Shown here piece by piece: positions 8,171 through 14,809 of a stretch of DNA of 33,500 nt. The first letter of the stretch is position 1, and each line of letters opens with the position of its first letter. Origin of the DNA: Alphaproteobacteria bacterium. GTDB taxonomy: Bacteria > Pseudomonadota > Alphaproteobacteria > Rs-D84. The stretch lies in NCBI GenBank assembly GCA_017463185.1, contig JAFTPS010000002.1, forward strand, positions 1-33,500. The letters are read 5' to 3'. A program made the translations under genes and the position numbers. The notes under the pieces are model-generated. The model had not been told where the DNA came from. It ran no database searches and saw only the letters and a list, made by a program, of their open reading frames with translations.

Positions 8171-8339
8171 CCCTGCCCCCAGGGCGCCGCCCGAATGTGG
8201 GGCGGGCGAAATTCCCGACGATTTATCGGCGTTGGAATTTCGGAGTGGGGGATTTTGTATTTATTTGTTTCTATTTACCACTACCCGTCCGTTTTCGTTA
8301 CGCTACAACACGTCCCCTTCACCAGCGAAGGGGATTCAT
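8171..8339. other. Gene-free GC-rich spacer with nested palindromes
   Basis: No supported gene. It holds a CGCCGCCC..GGGCGGGCG near-palindrome (about 8183-8207), an inverted repeat GAAATTCC/GGAATTTC (8208-8241) around a smaller CCGA..TCGG hairpin, and CCCCTTC..GAAGGGG (8314-8333). A rightward 101-codon frame crossing these palindromes has no ribosome binding site and no protein-like composition, so I do not call it. Confidence 0.55.
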
Positions 8340-8440
8340 TTGATTACACCTGGGTCCCGTGGTCAAGCCACGGGATGACAATAAAGAAGAATACACTAAT
8401 AACCAATGACTAATAACTAATGCCTTCCGCCACTAACCAC
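8340..8440. repeat. Composite intergenic repeat, locus 3
   Basis: The palindrome CCCGTGG-TCAAG-CCACGGG (8356-8374) is followed by GATGACAATAAAGAAGAA and ACTAATAACCAATGACTAATAACTAATG, then CCACTAACCACTA before the terminator at 8442. Confidence 0.65.
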
Positions 8441-8441
8441 T

Positions 8442-8466
8442 AAAATGCGCCATTGGCGCATTTTTT
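8442..8466. terminator. Terminator of the exported-protein gene at 8465
   Basis: The hairpin TGCGCC-ATT-GGCGCA with flanking A and T runs overlaps the stop codon; nearly identical to those at 361-386 and 25132-25159. Confidence 0.8.
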
Positions 8467-9139
8467 ATTCACTATAATAACAGGGGCTGGAATATGTATA
8501 TGTTCCCGTGTCATCCACAAAACTGCTTCCAGTGGGGATATAGCAATCGGTAATCACATCACTGCCCGCCAGTGAACTGCCATAAACGCCACCAGTGGAC
8601 GGACAACGCGTACATCCCGAACAAACCGTTCCCCCAGTCGCCATATCAACACGACATGGAGCAAAACTCAACGTTCCATAATAGCCCGCCGCACACCGAT
8701 ACGATGTACTGGAACTGCACACACAGGTTGATGTATCACATGTCTTGGTGACTTTGGATTGATATCCCGTTACAACGGTTGTCCAACCGGTGGATATACA
8801 ATCAGAACACGTGCCGTCACATGTATTCGTATCGCCGCCACTGTCACCACCACTGCTGTTGGAAACACAGCGATAATACGTGACCGAGCTAATGCTACAC
8901 GTCGGCGTCACCGTCGTAGCGGTACGCGTATATCCACTGTTGCACGTGGTACAGGATTCAACCTTTTCATCATCATAACATTGGGATGTTTTTGATGTAC
9001 AATTTGTCACATTGCTGATTGTTGTAACAGTATCAGTATCTGAACACGCCGTGGCCAGACAAGCCGAATACAGCGCATTCGCCCCATTTATAGCAAACGC
9101 AATTGCACCAGCGGTACAAAGAAATAAAAGTTTTTTCAT
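8465..9139 (-). CDS. Cysteine-rich exported protein
   Basis: A 224-residue protein of unknown function with an N-terminal signal peptide (MKKLLFLCTAGAIAFAINGANA) and then many cysteines, often as CxxC or CxxxC, in a Ser/Thr/Gly-rich background. The C-terminus carries CYIPTG, then DDTGTY and a terminal CYYSE, shared in outline with the exported proteins at 25158 and, more weakly, 15722. The composition suggests a disulfide-bonded periplasmic, surface or secreted protein. The ATG at 9139 is chosen because AGGGA precedes it by 7 bases; a TTG two codons upstream is less likely. The gene stands alone between its structured leader (9140-9416) and a terminator, so expression is probably set by that leader. 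Confidence 0.75.
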   Translation of the reverse strand: MKKLLFLCTAGAIAFAINGANALYSACLATACSDTDTVTTISNVTNCTSKTSQCYDDEKVESCTTCNSGYTRTATTVTPTCSISSVTYYRCVSNSSGGDSGGDTNTCDGTCSDCISTGWTTVVTGYQSKVTKTCDTSTCVCSSSTSYRCAAGYYGTLSFAPCRVDMATGGTVCSGCTRCPSTGGVYGSSLAGSDVITDCYIPTGSSFVDDTGTYTYSSPCYYSE

Positions 9140-9416
9140 TTTCAATTCCCTTTTGTTTTTGTTGAATACAAAAAACCGCCGTGGAATTGGCGGTCGGGGA
9201 TTTGAAAAATCATAATTGAAAATGACCCCGTGGCCTTTGGGTTGCCCCTGTTATATAACCACAGACCCCCGACCGGTTTTACTCAGTCGGGTTATTTAGA
9301 TAAAACAAAAGGCACAAAATGTGCCGACGTTTTATTTCTTAGTCGGATTACAACGCATCACTGCGCCGTTCAATTACGGGATTTTCAAGTCCCGAACCCA
9401 ATATCCCTTTGGATTC
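9140..9416 (-). promoter_or_regulatory. Structured riboswitch-like leader, copy 1
   Basis: Read leftward, the leader has a hairpin GGCACA/TGTGCC with a T-rich tail (9302-9325), a CCCGAC (9286-9291) that can pair with GTCGGG (9268-9273), then a three-way-junction-like core (9192-9274). The core closes with GGTCGGGG/CCCCGACC and holds a CTGTGG/CCACGG stem, a GGG/CCC hairpin and a TCAT/ATGA hairpin. Last comes the terminator hairpin ACCGCC/GGCGGT with a T tract (9170-9194). The closing stem overlaps the terminator's first strand, so the two cannot form together. The same layout recurs at 25638-25924. I cannot match it to a known class. Confidence 0.7.
9170..9194 (-). terminator. Conditional terminator in leader copy 1
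   Basis: Read leftward: ACCGCC (9189-9194), an 8-base loop, GGCGGT (9175-9180) and T6. It lies about 30 bases before the start codon and shares bases 9192-9194 with the competing core stem. Confidence 0.65.
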
Positions 9417-9422
9417 AAAATA

Positions 9423-9451
9423 ACTATACATTAAACAAATAAAAAATTCAA
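9423..9451 (-). promoter_or_regulatory. Promoter of leader copy 1
   Basis: Read leftward: TTGAAT (9446-9451), a 17-base spacer and TATAGT (9423-9428), giving a leader of about 277 bases. In the second copy a TAGAAT occupies the same relative place. Confidence 0.55.
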
Positions 9452-9469
9452 ATACATAGTTTAGGTGGG

Positions 9470-9740
9470 TATTGGTTATTAGTAAAATTCAGCACGGTGG
9501 CAAATTCTCCTCCTGTGAAGGGGAACTTTTCATTTGATTCTATTTACTGGATTGCCGCGCTGCGCTCGCAATGACAAAGAAGAAAGAAACACCGTCACCC
9601 CGGCGTAGGCCGGGGACCACTGTATTCCTGATAATTTATAATTTGGCTGGAATGCAATGGATACCGGCCTGCGCCGGTATAACGAGTTATTTTATGTGTA
9701 TTCCACCACTATCCACTAACCACTTGCACTAACCACTAAT
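9470..9740. repeat. Composite intergenic repeat, locus 4
   Basis: No gene is supported. The stretch holds CATTTGATTCTATTTACTGG, the palindrome ATTGCCGCGC..GCTCGCAAT (9551-9572), two REP-like hairpins (CCCCGG..CCGGGG at 9598-9615 and ATACCGGC..GCCGGTAT at 9661-9680), then CCACTATCCACTAACCACTTGCACTAACCACTA. It is the longest of the mosaics. Confidence 0.7.
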
Positions 9741-9768
9741 AAAAATCCGCCCATTGGGCGGATTTTTA
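9741..9768. terminator. Terminator of the 53-residue gene
   Basis: The hairpin ATCCGCCC-ATT-GGGCGGAT with A5 and T5 flanks, adjacent to the stop codon at 9769-9771. Confidence 0.85.
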
Positions 9769-9930
9769 TTATATTTCATTATTGTTATTAGGCGTGCCAA
9801 ACGTAATTCCACGTTTTTGAAAAATTGCAGCCAGATTGATTGCCTCGGCACCTTTTTTGAAACCGTGCACCTTGGCCCCCTGTTGCAAGGCCTCTATACC
9901 AGCGTTAAAAATATTTGTCATATTAGTCAT
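9769..9930 (-). CDS. Small protein of 53 residues, unknown function
   Basis: A short gene starting MTNMTNIFNAGIEALQQ and ending in an Asn-rich tail. It has no signal peptide and no membrane segment. The middle (about residues 8-38) is predicted by eye to form amphipathic helices rich in Ala, Gln and Lys. Support comes from context: a near-consensus promoter (9972-10000), AGAGG about 9 bases before the ATG at 9930, and a strong terminator directly after the stop. I do not recognise a family. Its place just downstream of the OmpA-like gene, with its own promoter, suggests independent expression. Confidence 0.7.
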   Translation of the reverse strand: MTNMTNIFNAGIEALQQGAKVHGFKKGAEAINLAAIFQKRGITFGTPNNNNEI

Positions 9931-9971
9931 ATTCAATGCCTCTTTCAAAAAACATCTCTCTGACGCCAGTC

Positions 9972-10000
9972 AATATATACTAACAAAAACTTTTTGTCAA
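9972..10000 (-). promoter_or_regulatory. Strong promoter of the 53-residue gene
   Basis: Read leftward: TTGACA (9995-10000), a 17-base spacer and TATATT (9972-9977). This is one of the best sigma-70 matches in the window. Transcription would begin about 35 bases before the ATG. Confidence 0.75.
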
Positions 10001-10018
10001 GTCTTTTAATCAGTTATA

Positions 10019-11635
10019 TTACTGCTCGCACCCGTATTCACCACATGTCCCGTCGGAATATTCCATAACCTCTATTTCCATTGGAACGGGTTTTTGATCC
10101 TCGGTATAGTGAACTTCTTTGACCACACGAACACGACGATTTGCCGCATTTGGTGTATTATCTGGGGTTGGAACAGCTAAATCTTCTTCGCCGGCAGATA
10201 CCGCAACAATTTGACTGGCCGGGATACCATATTTAATCAACATTTTTTGCACAGCTTCGGCGCGACGACCACCCAACGCATAGTTATAATTGGTTGTTCC
10301 CGCTGTATCTGTATGCCCAACAACAGAAACCTTGATATTTTTATTTTCCTGGGTTGCCGTTGCCAGTTTCTTTATCAGCTCTTGATATTCGGGTTTAATT
10401 GTTGCCTTGTTAAAATCAAAACGGATTTCAAACACCTCTTCCATAACATGTTGTTTTGGTTCCAGCGGAATCTGCTGAACCTTTATCATCGTTTTTTCAC
10501 CCTGAGCAGCCTGAATTTGATCCAAACGTGCGTTGATTGCCGCCAACTCGCTGCGCATTGCCATCATCATATTGATAAATTCTTCACGGGTCACCAATTC
10601 TTCACCAATCATTGGTATTTCTTCCTGGGCGGCTTGCTCTTTCTCGCTAACGAACACCGCAACACTTGGGGCGTTTTGACATTCAACATCCCCGTGTGCA
10701 CATTCGTGATGTTGGTGATTATGTGCACATTCCGAATCGCCCGCAGGACAATTTGCCGTCAAACTAGAATTATTACTGTTACGAACACTGTTGTCATTTG
10801 CACTTTTTGAAACAGTCTTGTCACCACCATAGATATTCTGGTTAAAGACCATCGGCTGAACCGGTACAGGATTTATCAAGTGTTCCGGCACATTTACATT
10901 ATTCACGATTATCACACCTTCGCGTGGTTGGGCGGCACCACTGACAGATGCCAAGGCACGCGTTTCAGGGTAATATGTACTGGTATTGCCCTGAGTGGCT
11001 GATGTTTCAACCACCATTTCACCATTTGTAATTGTTTCTGTTTCCGTCACGGTTGTGGTGGCTGCCTTTTTAACAATTTTACCACCCTCGCAATCACGCA
11101 ACGCAGTCAAAGTTTTATTAAAACGGTCACGACACTGATTTGCGGTTGCCACCTGGCCACTGGCGGCGGCAGACAACCAGCAATCAAATTTCGCCTGAGC
11201 CTCGGCCGCAAGTTCCGGATTCGTGTACGACGCATCATTTTTCAACTGGTCCATCAGTTCATTATATGCCGTGTATAATTCAAAAGATTCCTGTTCATTT
11301 TCCACGGGCCAATTTTCCAACGATTCTGGGAATGGGGTTTCACCACTGAAAGCCGCCACAGCCTTTTGCGCGAACAATTCACCCATATCGGCATATCCAC
11401 TGGTACGTGCATTATAAATTGCATAGGAACGATAATTCATCGCCAATTGATTCAGGAAAGAGTCCTGATGCGGGGCAGAATAAACATCCAAAGCCTCTAC
11501 ATAATCCACAGTTGGCGTTGATATTGGTGCATATTCCGTATCAGACGACTTGGACCCAGCACATGCCGCCAACACCAAAACCGATGCCCCCAACAGCATA
11601 CGCGAAACAAACCAATTGGACATTTTATTTTTCAT
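10019..11635 (-). CDS. OmpA-family peptidoglycan-binding lipoprotein
   Basis: A 538-residue protein with a lipoprotein signal (VLAAC, lipidated Cys near residue 25) and a C-terminal OmpA-like domain. That domain has FDFNKATIKPEYQELI, GHTDTAGTTNYNYALGGRRAEAV and NRRVRV, the residues that bind diaminopimelate of peptidoglycan. It therefore probably tethers the outer membrane to the cell wall. The N-terminal half is not recognised; residues about 30-190 look helical. A cluster near 295-319 combines four Cys with six His (two CAH steps around HNHQHH) and could bind metal. A coiled-coil segment (about 345-385) precedes the OmpA domain. The start at 11635 follows GGAAG by 6 bases. It lies in line with the gene at 11737, but about 100 bases apart. 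Confidence 0.85.
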   Translation of the reverse strand: MKNKMSNWFVSRMLLGASVLVLAACAGSKSSDTEYAPISTPTVDYVEALDVYSAPHQDSFLNQLAMNYRSYAIYNARTSGYADMGELFAQKAVAAFSGETPFPESLENWPVENEQESFELYTAYNELMDQLKNDASYTNPELAAEAQAKFDCWLSAAASGQVATANQCRDRFNKTLTALRDCEGGKIVKKAATTTVTETETITNGEMVVETSATQGNTSTYYPETRALASVSGAAQPREGVIIVNNVNVPEHLINPVPVQPMVFNQNIYGGDKTVSKSANDNSVRNSNNSSLTANCPAGDSECAHNHQHHECAHGDVECQNAPSVAVFVSEKEQAAQEEIPMIGEELVTREEFINMMMAMRSELAAINARLDQIQAAQGEKTMIKVQQIPLEPKQHVMEEVFEIRFDFNKATIKPEYQELIKKLATATQENKNIKVSVVGHTDTAGTTNYNYALGGRRAEAVQKMLIKYGIPASQIVAVSAGEEDLAVPTPDNTPNAANRRVRVVKEVHYTEDQKPVPMEIEVMEYSDGTCGEYGCEQ

Positions 11636-11710
11636 CAAGGCTTCCTTTCTATAATCCCCCATATTATACGATTTTTCATATATTTAGTAAAGCAGAAAAA
11701 CATACCCACA

Positions 11711-11739
11711 AAACAATCACCCATTGTGGCGATTTTTTA
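11711..11739 (-). terminator. Probable terminator of the gene at 11737
   Basis: Read leftward: ATCGCC-ACAAT-GGGTGAT (one G-U pair) followed by TTGTTTTG. Weaker than the other terminators here. Confidence 0.45.
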
Positions 11740-12558
11740 TCTGTCCATAAATTGACTGGCCATTCCACCCAGCGATTGCAACGCACCCTGGATGCCACTG
11801 TTTGAAGTACTGCCCACGGCCTGCATAATTGCACCGGTATTAGTTTTCTGTCCGGCATTACCAATTGTTTGGACCAAAAACTCGCCCCACATTGCTTTCT
11901 TTTTCGCATTCAGTTTTGCATAAGAGCAATTTTCAATCTTGTCCATCAACTTAGCCGCCATAGAAATTTCATTCGCGGTATAATAATCAGACTCTGAAAA
12001 ATCAACCAGGTTAAATATGTCATAAATATTAGAAACCGTTTTTTTATTTTTTTCCGAACACGACAGCGAACCATCCGAACAATATGTTGCCTTTGTCGCC
12101 ATTGGATATTGATACCAAATCATTTCCTTGTCGCTTTCACTGCCGAACCAGTCATAGCAAATCATTTCATCATCATTGGTGCCGGCGGCGATACTGACCG
12201 TTGCGGCATATCCCCCCGTCGCCGAATTTGTACAGCGACGCATTCTGCCTTTCAGGCTGTTTTCAACCTCTTCCGCACTCATTGCGCCGGTTTTTGCCCA
12301 TTCTTTGATGGTATTATTTACAAATGTCAATTCTTGACTGGTTGGAATACACTCATCCGTCAGTTCTTTTTGTTTCTGGCTCATTTGTTGTACACCACTG
12401 ACCAGCCCCATAACCGTCCCAATCAGACTGCCTGCACTTTCGGTGGCGGCCGCCTGTTTGGTTGCAACTGGCGCGGCCTTTTTTACGGTAATAGCCATCG
12501 CCGCATCACTAAATGCCGCACAAAACACCGCTAAAAATAACAGAAAAAATTTATTCAT
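11737..12558 (-). CDS. Exported protein of unknown function
   Basis: A 273-residue protein with a clear signal peptide (MNKFFLLFLAVFCAAFSDAAMA). The mature part has an Ala/Thr/Lys stretch, a Gly/Val/Met segment (about residues 42-58) that may be weakly membrane-associated, scattered cysteines (six in the mature chain) and a Gly/Ser/Gln-rich C-terminus ending MASQFMDR. I do not recognise a family. Cysteines and lack of enzyme motifs suggest a periplasmic or surface structural protein. The ATG at 12558 follows AGAGAG closely, with AAGGGG further upstream. It is divergent from lptC, and the shared 86-bp gap holds both promoters. Confidence 0.65.
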   Translation of the reverse strand: MNKFFLLFLAVFCAAFSDAAMAITVKKAAPVATKQAAATESAGSLIGTVMGLVSGVQQMSQKQKELTDECIPTSQELTFVNNTIKEWAKTGAMSAEEVENSLKGRMRRCTNSATGGYAATVSIAAGTNDDEMICYDWFGSESDKEMIWYQYPMATKATYCSDGSLSCSEKNKKTVSNIYDIFNLVDFSESDYYTANEISMAAKLMDKIENCSYAKLNAKKKAMWGEFLVQTIGNAGQKTNTGAIMQAVGSTSNSGIQGALQSLGGMASQFMDR

Positions 12559-12609
12559 CTCTCTTACCCCTTATAATAACACAAAAAAAATGACAAATAA
12601 ATATAAAAA

Positions 12610-12638
12610 TTGCTTTTTAGTTATCGTCGCGCTAAACT
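12610..12638 (+). promoter_or_regulatory. Promoter of lptC-lptB, probably leaderless
   Basis: TTGCTT (12610-12615), a 17-base spacer and TAAACT (12633-12638), with 6 bases to the GTG at 12645. Transcription would start on the start codon, which fits the lack of a ribosome binding site. Confidence 0.5.
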
Positions 12639-12644
12639 GGGATT

Positions 12645-13124
12645 GTGCAGCACGACAAACGCAATTTTATAATTTTCACAAAACACAGACGCCTGAAACG
12701 CCTGTGGCAGTTCTTTTTTACTGGCTGGGGCCTGGTTATGGTTGCCGCCCTGGTGGCAGGTTCTTTATTTACCAAGCAATTACTGTGGACACCGATTTCC
12801 GCAATCAATATGACCGACATAGTCAGCAATCAATTCAAAATGTCCGGCGCATCATTTTCAGGCACCGATAAAAACGGCGAACCGTTCAAGATTCACGCCG
12901 CCACCGGCCGCCAGGAATACGACACCCCAGACATAGTCCTTATGGAACGCGTATCCGGAACAATTCGTCGTAAATCGGGCGACAAAAAAATCACGGATAA
13001 TATAACCGCCAATCACGGCCAATATAACCGCGCAAAGAAAACTATAACCCTGATGGGCGATGTCCGTGTTGATTCCAGCAACGGCGACAAAGTCCGAACA
13101 GAACAATTGGTGATAAGATTATGA
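12645..13124 (+). CDS. lptC: LptC-like lipopolysaccharide transport protein
   Basis: A 159-residue protein with one N-terminal membrane anchor (about residues 25-48) and a periplasmic beta domain containing MSGASFSGTDKNGEPFKIHAATG and ITANHGQYNRAKKTITLMGDVRV, typical of LptC/DUF1239. LptC passes lipopolysaccharide from the LptBFG transporter to LptA across the periplasm. It is on the short side for the family, which is often near 190-220 residues. The start is a GTG; no Shine-Dalgarno site precedes it, but the promoter at 12610 would make the transcript leaderless. It overlaps lptB by 4 bases (ATGA). No lptA is found between them, unlike the usual lptC-lptA-lptB order. Confidence 0.8.
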   Translation: MQHDKRNFIIFTKHRRLKRLWQFFFTGWGLVMVAALVAGSLFTKQLLWTPISAINMTDIVSNQFKMSGASFSGTDKNGEPFKIHAATGRQEYDTPDIVLMERVSGTIRRKSGDKKITDNITANHGQYNRAKKTITLMGDVRVDSSNGDKVRTEQLVIRL

Positions 13125-13849
13125 AACAGTCAGTATTACGTATTGAACACCTGTCAAAATCATACGGCAAACGTATGGTTATCAAAGATATATCAATGAT
13201 TGCACGCCAGGGCGAATCGGTTGGTCTGTTGGGGCCAAACGGGGCGGGTAAAACCACCGCATTTTATTGTATCACGGGCCAGTTATCTGCAACGGGCGGC
13301 CAAATATTCCTAAATTCCCAGGATATTACCCATCTGCCATTTTATCAGCGTGCACGCCTGCACATAGGATACCTGCCCCAGGAAAACAGTGTTTTTCGTG
13401 GTCTGACCGTTGAACAAAATATTATGGCAATTTTAGAGGTCGTAGAACCCGACAAAAAGAAACGCAAAAAGAAACTGGACGCTTTGTTAGAGGAATTTTC
13501 CATCGCATCCCTGCGACGCAGTCCAGCCACCGCCCTGTCTGGGGGTGAACGCAGACGCGTTGAAATCGCACGCGCCCTGGCAAATGACCCAAAATTTATT
13601 TTGCTGGATGAACCATTTGCTGGCATTGACCCAATTGCGGTAAATGAAATCCGTGGTCTGGTATCACAATTAAAAAATCGCGGCCTGGGGGTAATTATCA
13701 CGGACCATAATGTACGTGAAACCCTGGGCATAACAGACCGCAGTTATGTTTTACACGACGGGAAAATCCTGAAACACGGCACCACCGCCGAAATAGTCCA
13801 GGACGAAATGGTCAAAAAAGTCTATCTGGGCGAAGATTTTGTGATGTAA
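13121..13849 (+). CDS. lptB: LPS export ABC transporter ATP-binding protein LptB
   Basis: A 242-residue ABC ATPase that powers lipopolysaccharide extraction from the inner membrane with LptF and LptG. It has Walker A GPNGAGKTT (about residues 38-46), the Q-loop in YLPQENSVF, the signature LSGGERRRVEIARAL, Walker B FILLDEPFAGIDP and the switch His in ITDHNVRETL. The LPQENSVFRGLTVEQN segment is characteristic of LptB. The C-terminus VKKVYLGEDF also fits the family. Its start overlaps the end of lptC by 4 bases, so translation is coupled. It ends 6 bases before the convergent glycosyltransferase gene, with no terminator visible between them. Confidence 0.95.
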   Translation: MKQSVLRIEHLSKSYGKRMVIKDISMIARQGESVGLLGPNGAGKTTAFYCITGQLSATGGQIFLNSQDITHLPFYQRARLHIGYLPQENSVFRGLTVEQNIMAILEVVEPDKKKRKKKLDALLEEFSIASLRRSPATALSGGERRRVEIARALANDPKFILLDEPFAGIDPIAVNEIRGLVSQLKNRGLGVIITDHNVRETLGITDRSYVLHDGKILKHGTTAEIVQDEMVKKVYLGEDFVM

Positions 13850-13855
13850 AGTAAA

Positions 13856-14809
13856 CTAGACCCTGAAAACACCAAATAATTTTAATCGCCCACGTTTATC
13901 CAGGCGCAGATATGGAATATGCGTTTTGGAATCATGACGGTGCTTTTTTGAAATACGTTTCATATCGGCTTTAACAAAATCTTCTGGGTACAGGCCCAGG
14001 GACGACGCCATTTTATAAAAATCCGAATATGTTTGCGGGAACATTGGATGGTACATATATGGCTTTATTGCATAAAAATGATGTATAACCGCGCCTTTGA
14101 TTGCGGCCTTTTTGGTTGCATCGCTAAATTTAGACGATATCTGCATTTCTGGGATAAAATTATACTTTAATGGCAATTCGCGGATTTTTCCGTCCAGCCC
14201 CACATTTAATATATCCTGGTCCGGATATTTTAATGGCACGCGCACATTTAACAGGTCTGATTCACATTCGCGCATTTTGGACAGGTTTAATAGCAATACC
14301 CCAGAATTTATATATAAATTATGTTTCAGATGCAACTTTATAAATTCGCGAACATATTTACCATTTGGATTATCATCTATTTCCGTTGGTGCCATATCAC
14401 GTACCGCCCCCATTGCATATTTTGATATATCGGTGTTATACAATGACGTTATATCACCACACACCAAAGTATCAGAATCCAGATATAATATTTTATCCAA
14501 ATTTGGGAATATCCGATGCGCAAACAGCCGAAAGAATATAACGGGACTCCACCTAGAATAATCGTATCCTTTATATGGATTCTTGCGCGAATTTACGACA
14601 CGCCATATCACCCTGCCCCCAGCACAGGTAACTATCCGACGTATTTTACGTTTACCGCATGTACGGGGCGCAACCATACAATGCACAACCATATTTTCTG
14701 GGTGTTTTTGGCTTAGCATTAGCGACCGGATTGACACCGCCGCCAATCGCCAAAACTTATCATCAAAACAATATAATACATTTATTTTAGGCACGATAAA
14801 AACCAACAT
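13856..14809 (-). CDS. Glycosyltransferase family 8
   Basis: A 317-residue GT-A enzyme of family 8, the group that includes the LPS core glucosyl- and galactosyltransferases WaaI/WaaJ/WaaO. It has INVLYCFDDKFW at the N-terminus, the nucleotide-sugar and metal motif ILYLDSDTLVCGDI (DSD at residues 111-113), NSGVLLLNL, DQDILNVGL and a late HHFYAIKPYMYH. No signal or membrane segment is seen, so it probably works at the cytoplasmic face of the inner membrane on LPS or capsule. Its start overlaps the upstream GT2 gene by 28 bases, implying coupled expression. A GTG at about 14793 is an alternative start. Donor and acceptor cannot be told from sequence. Confidence 0.85.
   Translation of the reverse strand: MLVFIVPKINVLYCFDDKFWRLAAVSIRSLMLSQKHPENMVVHCMVAPRTCGKRKIRRIVTCAGGRVIWRVVNSRKNPYKGYDYSRWSPVIFFRLFAHRIFPNLDKILYLDSDTLVCGDITSLYNTDISKYAMGAVRDMAPTEIDDNPNGKYVREFIKLHLKHNLYINSGVLLLNLSKMRECESDLLNVRVPLKYPDQDILNVGLDGKIRELPLKYNFIPEMQISSKFSDATKKAAIKGAVIHHFYAIKPYMYHPMFPQTYSDFYKMASSLGLYPEDFVKADMKRISKKHRHDSKTHIPYLRLDKRGRLKLFGVFRV

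Noticed and set aside
8108..8413. Rightward 101-codon frame
   Set aside because: It runs through a terminator hairpin, nested palindromes and repeats, and has no ribosome binding site.
9192..9274. Leader core as a c-di-GMP-I (GEMM) riboswitch
   Set aside because: AACAGGGG and AAAGGCCAC resemble parts of that class, but the tetraloop-receptor stem and the second conserved arm are not found, and the junction layout differs.
10211..10810. Rightward 199-codon frame opposite the OmpA-like gene
   Set aside because: It is a shadow of a well-supported gene, with no initiation signal and odd composition (His/Cys/Phe runs from the complementary strand).
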